Below, piece after piece: positions 7,313 to 11,114 of a stretch of DNA of 11,114 nt. This DNA comes from DATHGT01 sp035317605 (GTDB lineage Bacteria > Methylomirabilota > Methylomirabilia > Rokubacteriales > CSP1-6): assembly GCA_035317605.1 (NCBI GenBank), contig DATHGT010000378.1:1-11114 (forward strand), written 5' to 3'. The translations under genes and the position numbers were made by a program. Every line of letters starts with the position of its first letter. Within the stretch, counting starts at the first letter, position 1. The notes below the pieces were generated by a model. That model searched no databases and was not told where the DNA came from. It was given only the letters and a program-made list of their open reading frames with translations.

Positions 7313-7341
7313 GGGGACCGTTGGATGTAAAAACCTTTAGG
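7296..7341 (+). repeat. Two CTTTAGG direct repeats in the metallopeptidase leader
   Basis: CTTTAGG occurs at 7296-7302 and again at 7335-7341, 39 bases apart start to start. The second copy merges into the ribosome binding site. The pair could be an operator or mRNA-level site, or chance in an AT-rich stretch. Confidence 0.35.
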
Positions 7342-7345
7342 GAGG
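7339..7345 (+). promoter_or_regulatory. Strong Shine-Dalgarno (AGGGAGG) of the metallopeptidase gene
   Basis: AGGGAGG lies 4 bases before ATG 7350. It is the strongest ribosome binding site in the window and fixes this start. With the long AT-rich leader, it sets the gene apart from the leaderless-looking genes nearby. Confidence 0.75.
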
Positions 7346-7349
7346 ATCC

Positions 7350-8861
7350 ATGTCGATCAATTTCATCCCGAACGATCCCCAGGCCGGCCCGACCGCTCCC
7401 GCCCTGCGCGCTCAGCCCAAGCGGGCCAACCGCCCATCGACCAAGTCCGGATTCACCTTCACGGGGGTCGCCCCCGAAGGGACCTTCAATCCGGGAACGC
7501 CGCAGTTCCTGTTCTGGCAATGCCGCGAGGCGGGTCTGTCCGCCCTGCAAGCCTGGGAGGCCTCCGACGGGCCGCACAAGCGCTGGCAGGGCAACCGCAA
7601 GAAACTGCCGCTGCAGCAGGACACCGGCGTGGATCTGAACGCCTTCTACGACCGGGACAGTTTTTCGTTCTTCCACGCCCCCATCGGCACCAAGACCTTC
7701 TTCTCCGGCGCCAGCACCGACGTGGTGGCGCACGAGGTGGGGCACGGCTTGCTCGACAGCATCCGGCCCGACCTCTGGGACACCCCGCTCCTCGAGGCCG
7801 GCGCGTTTCACGAGGCGTTCGGCGACTGTCTGGCCCTGCTCGCCTCCTTGAACGACAAGGAAACGCGCCAGAAGCTCCTGACCGTGACCGCGAACCTCAG
7901 GAAGCGCAACTTCCTGGAATCGACGGCGGAGGATCTGTCCGACGGCATCAAGAGGATCCAGCCCACCCACAACGCCGCCGAGCCCCGACACGCGTTCAAC
8001 ACGCTGCAGTTTCAGATTCCCGAGACGCTGCCGGACAACGGCGGCCCCGGCGAGCTCATCAACGAAGTGCACAGCTTCGGCATGCTCTTCAGCGGCGCGT
8101 TCTACGACGTGATCGCCAACATCTTCGAGGCCGCGGCGACGCACACCGAGGCGAGCCTGCTCACCGCCGCCCAGACCGCGGGTCACATCCTGATCGAGGG
8201 CACCAAGCTGGCCCCGGTCACGGCGCGCTTTCTCCAGTCGGTCGGACGATCGATGGTGCTGGCCGACGAACAGATGAACGCTGCCGCGAACCGGGACCAG
8301 ATCCGCGCCGCGTTCCAGGCCCACGGGATCCTTCTCGGCACCAACGCCATGGTCGCCCCGTCCGTCGCCCTGGCCGGCGCGGCGCCGCGCGGGCGCGCGG
8401 CCGCCCTGGCCCCGTCGACGCGGAGGGATCTGCTCCGCCGTCTGGGTGACAAGCGGGGGGCCAAGCTCATCCTCTCCAAAAAGAACCTGTTCGGCCACAA
8501 CGTCGTCGAGGCGGCTCACCGGCACGAGGTGCCGCTCGGGGCCGTCGACAAGCGACTGAAGGGCGCGGTCGCTTCCATCCAGGTGCCGGTCATGGTCGGC
8601 GCCTCCGGGAAGCGCGCGGTGGTCCTCGGAGGCATCCAAGACGCCACGAACACCGAGGACGAGGTCCAGTCATTCGTCAAGTCGCTCCTGACTCACGACC
8701 AGCTCCAGATCGGTGGGAAAGCGACGGCGAAGGCCACGGCGAGGGCCACGGCGAGGGCCAAGGGTCTCGTCTCCGCGACGTCCGTCGGGACCCCGACGCA
8801 CGAAATCAAGACCGAGGGCGGCAAGCGGGTGCTGCGGCGGCTGCGATTCACCTGCGCGTGA
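7350..8861 (+). CDS. Thermolysin-fold (M4/M36-like) zinc metallopeptidase without signal peptide, with added C-terminal module
   Basis: 503 residues. The gluzincin active site is complete: DVVAHEVGHG gives H-E-x-x-H at 128-132, and GAFHEAFGD gives the third zinc ligand Glu 155, 23 residues after the second His. VHSFGMLFSGAFYDV around His 241 matches the catalytic His region of M4 enzymes (thermolysin His 231). Upstream, DLNAFYDRDSFSFFH fits the strand preceding the zinc site. Unlike classic thermolysins there is no signal peptide and no recognisable propeptide, which suggests a cytoplasmic enzyme or non-standard export. From about residue 335 the chain continues with a segment I do not recognise, then SFVKSLL at 441, a basic K/R-A-T-A repeat at 457-472, and an ending from PTHEI (482) to a final R-F-T-C-A. 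That ending is shared with the HAD-like protein encoded convergently next door. Substrate unknown. Confidence 0.85.
   Translation: MSINFIPNDPQAGPTAPALRAQPKRANRPSTKSGFTFTGVAPEGTFNPGTPQFLFWQCREAGLSALQAWEASDGPHKRWQGNRKKLPLQQDTGVDLNAFYDRDSFSFFHAPIGTKTFFSGASTDVVAHEVGHGLLDSIRPDLWDTPLLEAGAFHEAFGDCLALLASLNDKETRQKLLTVTANLRKRNFLESTAEDLSDGIKRIQPTHNAAEPRHAFNTLQFQIPETLPDNGGPGELINEVHSFGMLFSGAFYDVIANIFEAAATHTEASLLTAAQTAGHILIEGTKLAPVTARFLQSVGRSMVLADEQMNAAANRDQIRAAFQAHGILLGTNAMVAPSVALAGAAPRGRAAALAPSTRRDLLRRLGDKRGAKLILSKKNLFGHNVVEAAHRHEVPLGAVDKRLKGAVASIQVPVMVGASGKRAVVLGGIQDATNTEDEVQSFVKSLLTHDQLQIGGKATAKATARATARAKGLVSATSVGTPTHEIKTEGGKRVLRRLRFTCA
8717..8764 (+). repeat. 12-bp tandem repeat, four units, within the metallopeptidase gene
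   Basis: Four consecutive 12-base units (8717-8728, 8729-8740, 8741-8752, 8753-8764), each close to GARGGCCACGGC, with the first and last units most diverged. They encode K-A-T-A, K-A-T-A, R-A-T-A, R-A-K-G, an alanine-rich basic linker resembling histone-H1-type tails. Length variation by slippage would keep the frame. Confidence 0.8.
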
Positions 8862-8881
8862 ACGCGGAGCAGACACGGGCG

Positions 8882-8898
8882 GCCCGGCTCTGCCGGGC
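8882..8898. terminator. Possible shared hairpin terminator between convergent genes
   Basis: GCCCGGC (8882-8888) and GCCGGGC (8892-8898) pair perfectly around a TCT loop, inside the 45-base gap between two convergent stop codons. The position suits a bidirectional terminator. No T-tract follows on either side, so intrinsic termination would be weak or helped by Rho. Confidence 0.45.
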
Positions 8899-8906
8899 GC
8901 CCACGG

Positions 8907-9815
8907 TCACAGGGCGGTGAAGCGCTTGCGGACCAGGCGCCGCCGCCCCTGCTCGTCCACCGCCACTTCGTGAGTGGGGCGGGAAACGCCGCGGCCCGAG
9001 GCCGGTCCGATCTGCTTGTTGCGGACGAGGCTCCTGACGAAGGAGGCCGCTTCCGCCAGCTGTTCGGTCGACGGCTCGCCGACCCGGAGATCCTCGACCG
9101 CCCCACGTGGTCCGCGGGTGAAGTGTCCCTCCACGGGGAAGCTCACGTGCACACCCTCGAGCTCGCCGAGGCCGGGACCGGAGATCGGACGCCACACCCG
9201 GCCGTGCATCGTGAACCCGTCCGCCGTGGGCTCGACGGACACGTCGTCGAGGCCACGAACCCCCGACAGATAGGTCTTCACCGCGGCCTCGCCGTTTTCC
9301 CCGGGCTCGATCAGGTGGGCGACGAGCAGCGGGGCCTGGGACCAGTCGTCGAAATCGAATCGGTTCGCGCCGGGCTCGCGAAAGAGGAGCGTCTGCATTC
9401 CGTGCTCGTTGCGCGCGACGTCGACGTGAGTGCCCTTCTCGGTGATGAACAGGCATTGATCCAGCGTGGCCGTGGTCCCCAGCCGCTCCAGCGCTTTCGT
9501 GAAGACGTGCCTGTCCGGTTTGACCGCGCCCGCGTGGGTCGAGAGGGTGATGCGTTTCTGCACCGGCTCGAAGAACGAGCGCAGCCCGGTGGGTTCGAGG
9601 AATACCTGCAAATACTCCTCGAACAGCGCCTTGATCTTCGCCGGCGTGGGTGGCGGAGCCGGCATCTTGAAGTCCGACACCAGACAGCTCTGCACGGGCT
9701 TGCCGCCGCCGACGAAGCCCTGGATGGAGGCCAGGCTCTCCTTGACGTGGGGGAACGGCCGGCCATGGTCGTCGATAAGGGTCAGACCGAGGTCGAACAT
9801 CACCACGCGAATCAT
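8907..9815 (-). CDS. Divergent HAD-superfamily hydrolase-like protein with shared C-terminal module
   Basis: 302 residues. The start MIRVVMFDLGLTLID is a HAD motif I with nucleophile Asp 8, but the second Asp is replaced by Gly 10; D-x-G variants occur in YihX-type HADs. Motif II may be Ser 47 (CLVSDF). Motif III is clear at AVKPDRHVF (Lys 99). Motif IV, CLFITEKGTHVDVARNEHGM, keeps Asp 132 but has T-E where G-D is usual. A phosphatase role is therefore possible but uncertain. Residues ~160-255 are unassigned. The C-terminus, SFVRSLV at 258 and PTHEV from 281 minus one (Pro 280) to the final R-F-T-A-L, matches the end of the convergent metallopeptidase. No signal peptide. ATG 9815 is chosen because the HAD motif starts there and a TATCCT box lies 9 bases upstream; the longer upstream frame runs into the divergent ABC gene. 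Confidence 0.75.
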   Translation of the reverse strand: MIRVVMFDLGLTLIDDHGRPFPHVKESLASIQGFVGGGKPVQSCLVSDFKMPAPPPTPAKIKALFEEYLQVFLEPTGLRSFFEPVQKRITLSTHAGAVKPDRHVFTKALERLGTTATLDQCLFITEKGTHVDVARNEHGMQTLLFREPGANRFDFDDWSQAPLLVAHLIEPGENGEAAVKTYLSGVRGLDDVSVEPTADGFTMHGRVWRPISGPGLGELEGVHVSFPVEGHFTRGPRGAVEDLRVGEPSTEQLAEAASFVRSLVRNKQIGPASGRGVSRPTHEVAVDEQGRRRLVRKRFTAL

Positions 9816-9824
9816 GACGGTCCA

Positions 9825-9830
9825 AGGATA
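9825..9830 (-). promoter_or_regulatory. Putative -10 box (TATCCT on the minus strand) for the HAD-like gene
   Basis: Read on the minus strand, TATCCT is followed by 9 bases and then ATG 9815, again placing the transcript start near the start codon. It shares the 73-base divergent gap with the ABC transporter gene. Confidence 0.4.
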
Positions 9831-9874
9831 ACGGATGGACGGTCCCGATGCCACGCCGGTGCGGAGAGGCGTGT

Positions 9875-9880
9875 TACACT
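9875..9880 (+). promoter_or_regulatory. Putative -10 box (TACACT), 8 bases before GTG 9889
   Basis: TACACT, preceded by GTGT, ends 8 bases before GTG 9889, the start inferred from the ABC ATPase N-terminus. No -35 is visible and there is no Shine-Dalgarno between the box and the start, which fits a leaderless transcript. Confidence 0.42.
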
Positions 9881-9888
9881 GCGCCGTC

Positions 9889-10893
9889 GTGGCCACGCTC
9901 CTGGAAGTGCACTCACTCCAGACCCAGTTCTCGACCAGCGGGGGAGTCGTCCGTGCGGTCGACGGGGTGTCGTGGGACGTCCAGGAAGGGGAGACCGTCG
10001 CGCTCGTGGGGGAATCCGGGTGCGGCAAGAGCGTGAGCGCGCTCTCGGTCATGCGGCTGGTGTCGGCGCCGGCCGGCCGCATCGTGGGTGGGCGCATCCT
10101 CTTCAAGGGACGCGACCTGCTCACGCTGTCGGAAGAAGAGATGCGCCGGGTCCGCGGGCGGGAGATCGCGATGATCTTCCAGGAGCCCATGACGTCGCTG
10201 AACCCGGTGCTGACCGTCGGCCGCCAGCTCACGGAAGGCCTGGAGATCCACCTGGGCATGGACCCGGGAGCGGCGCGGGGAAGGGCCGCCGAGCTGCTCG
10301 CGATGGTCGGCATCCCCGATCCCGAGCGGCGGCTGCCGCAGTACCCGCATCAGTTCAGCGGCGGCATGCGCCAGCGGATGATGATCGCGATGGCGCTGGG
10401 CTGCAACCCGCCGCTGATCCTGGCCGACGAGCCGACCACCGCGCTCGACGTCACCATCCAGGCCCAGATCCTCGAGCTGCTCAAGGACCTCTCGCGGCGG
10501 CTCGGCGCCGCCATGCTGATGATCACCCACAACCTCGGGGTGGTCGCGCGCTACGCCGACCGCGTGAACGTGATGTACGCCGGACGCATCGTCGAGCGGG
10601 GGACCGCGCGCGAGCTGTACGCCAACCCCCGCCATCCCTACACGCTGGGCCTGCTCAAGTCGGTCCCGCGGCTGGACGTGCCGCGGCGCCAGCGTCTGGA
10701 TCCGATCGAGGGACAACCACCGGACCTCACGCGGCTGCCCCAGGGCTGCGCCTTCGGGCCGCGCTGCGCGTTCCGCGTCGAGCGCTGTGGTGTGGAAGCG
10801 CCCCCACTCACCCCCATCGGTGATGCCGGCCACGTGACCGCGTGCTGGGAAGCCGAGCGCGTCTTCCGGGTGCGCGAGCCCCAGCATGCCTGA
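9889..10893 (+). CDS. Oligopeptide/dipeptide ABC transporter ATP-binding protein, DppD/OppD type
   Basis: 334 residues, normal for the family. Walker A is GESGCGKS (41-48), the signature is FSGGMRQR (Ser 157), Walker B is LILADEPTTALD (Asp 180, Glu 181) and the switch His is in ITHN (His 214). NPRHPYTLGLLKSVPRLD begins the oligopeptide-type C-terminal domain, which has four cysteines (287, 293, 300, 319), the last in T-A-C-W. In characterised dipeptide transporters these cysteines are reported to hold an iron-sulfur cluster. The protein powers import of peptides or a similar solute together with two permeases and a binding protein, which must lie outside the window. GTG 9889 is chosen because the conserved N-terminus starts there (LLEVHSLQTQF) and because of the TACACT box; ATG 9835 would add 18 unlikely residues. 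The stop overlaps the next gene's ATG by 8 bases. Confidence 0.93.
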   Translation: MATLLEVHSLQTQFSTSGGVVRAVDGVSWDVQEGETVALVGESGCGKSVSALSVMRLVSAPAGRIVGGRILFKGRDLLTLSEEEMRRVRGREIAMIFQEPMTSLNPVLTVGRQLTEGLEIHLGMDPGAARGRAAELLAMVGIPDPERRLPQYPHQFSGGMRQRMMIAMALGCNPPLILADEPTTALDVTIQAQILELLKDLSRRLGAAMLMITHNLGVVARYADRVNVMYAGRIVERGTARELYANPRHPYTLGLLKSVPRLDVPRRQRLDPIEGQPPDLTRLPQGCAFGPRCAFRVERCGVEAPPLTPIGDAGHVTACWEAERVFRVREPQHA

Positions 10894-11114
10894 GGACACG
10901 CGCCGGACGAGCTCTCAGGGGACCGCCTCCATACGCGGCGCAGATCCCGGCGATCGGCCGACACGCGGGTCCAAGCCAATCGATCGCGGGCCAGGGCCGA
11001 CACGCGGGTCCAAGCCAATCGATCGCGCGCCACGCGACGGGGGGGTATGGGGGGACCCCGAGGGTCCCCCCATCCTGGAAGTCAAACATCTCGTCAAGCA
11101 CTTCGCGGTCGGCG
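10886..11114 (+). CDS. Start of the partner ABC ATPase, DppF/OppF type, with repeat-containing N-terminal extension; 3' end outside window
   Basis: The frame opens at ATG 10886, overlapping the stop of the upstream ATPase, and runs off the window after 76 codons. The last residues, PILEVKHLVKHFAVG, are the typical first strand of DppF/OppF-type ATPases, which fits the expected DppD-DppF order. Normally that strand starts within a few residues of the initiator. Here ~62 residues precede it, made of a polar stretch and a 13-residue repeat (PTRGSKPIDR plus three residues) at 25-37 and 38-50. No other in-frame ATG, GTG or TTG lies between 10886 and the conserved strand, so either the extension is translated or a non-standard start is used. 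Walker motifs lie beyond the window. Confidence 0.75.
   Translation, partial: MPEDTRRTSSQGTASIRGADPGDRPTRGSKPIDRGPGPTRGSKPIDRAPRDGGVWGDPEGPPILEVKHLVKHFAVG
10956..11033 (+). repeat. 39-bp direct tandem repeat, two copies
   Basis: Copies at 10956-10994 and 10995-11033. The first 33 bases of each are identical (starting GGCCGACACGCGGG, containing CAATCGATCG) and the last six differ at two positions. The period of 39 keeps the reading frame, giving a 13-residue peptide repeat in the DppF/OppF-like gene. Such identity points to a recent duplication. Confidence 0.92.
11047..11073. repeat. Perfect 12-bp inverted repeat with 3-base loop
   Basis: ATGGGGGGACCC (11047-11058) and GGGTCCCCCCAT (11062-11073) pair fully around a CGA loop. 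It lies within the N-terminal extension of the second ABC ATPase, right before its first conserved strand. No T-tract follows. It could act as an mRNA hairpin between the two ATPase genes or be the end of a dispersed repeat element. Confidence 0.85.

Noticed and set aside
7296..7352. Cloning-vector contamination (SP6-like sequence plus GGATCC before ATG)
   Set aside because: The match to SP6 is imperfect, no other vector sequence flanks it, and the downstream gene is a native-looking GC-rich bacterial gene.
7035..8639. Long minus-strand open frame opposite the glycosyltransferase end and metallopeptidase
   Set aside because: It crosses a strong promoter and ribosome binding site and shows no recognisable protein features.
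9835..9888. ATG 9835 as the start of the DppD/OppD-type ATPase
   Set aside because: It adds 18 unconserved residues and lies upstream of the TACACT box; GTG 9889 fits the family N-terminus.
8970..10823. Long plus-strand open frame over the HAD-like gene and ABC ATPase
   Set aside because: Out of frame with the ATPase motifs and antisense to the HAD motifs; composition is that of a shadow.
10956..11033. CRISPR-like repeat
   Set aside because: Two copies directly abut with no spacer and sit inside an open reading frame.
1..11114. tRNA, rRNA or insertion-sequence genes
   Set aside because: No cloverleaf, rRNA-like stretch, transposase motif or terminal inverted repeat was seen on either strand by eye.

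Overview
The window is GC-rich bacterial DNA, roughly 70% G+C by eye, and somewhat lower in the first ~530 bases. It is densely packed and most genes overlap their neighbour by a few bases. No ribosomal or other taxonomic marker is present. The mix of GC-rich codon use, oligopeptide ABC transporter genes, an FmdB-like zinc ribbon and GT4 glycosyltransferases fits an uncultured soil or subsurface lineage (for example Rokubacteria or a neighbour), but that is only an impression.

Layout, left to right. (1) Positions 3-380 hold the 3' end of a gene resembling the helix-hairpin-helix tail of YegI-type (COG4248) proteins. (2) Positions 538-4242 are a tightly overlapping same-strand series: a small retropepsin-like aspartic protease, a flavin/NAD(P) reductase with no ordinary start codon, a thiamine-diphosphate enzyme and a GT4 glycosyltransferase. 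(3) A small coiled-coil gene on the minus strand (4178-4465) overlaps the end of that glycosyltransferase tail to tail. (4) Positions 4614-7258 are a second series: an FmdB-like zinc ribbon, a CelD/BioF2-type acetyltransferase and an MshA-like GT4 glycosyltransferase, probably for surface glycan or glycolipid modification. (5) Positions 7350-8861 encode a thermolysin-fold metallopeptidase with no signal peptide. It faces, tail to tail, a divergent HAD-like gene (8907-9815, minus strand). (6) Positions 9889-11114 begin an oligopeptide/dipeptide ABC transporter operon: a complete DppD/OppD-type ATPase, then the start of the DppF/OppF-type partner.

The observation most worth following up is that the metallopeptidase and the HAD-like protein, which are otherwise unrelated, end in the same C-terminal module: SFV(K/R)SL...QIG, then PTHE(I/V), then G-(K/R)-R and a final R-F-T. 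The peptidase copy is longer because it carries a 12-bp tandem repeat encoding a basic K/R-A-T-A linker. A pair of convergent genes sharing a tail suggests a common address, partner or processing signal that I cannot match to a named system.

Two further signals stand out. Four genes have a TAnnnT box only 7-9 bases before the start codon, which suggests leaderless transcripts. The second ABC ATPase has a ~60-residue N-terminal extension built from two 39-bp tandem repeats and a perfect 12-bp hairpin, which may be a dispersed repeat taken into the reading frame.
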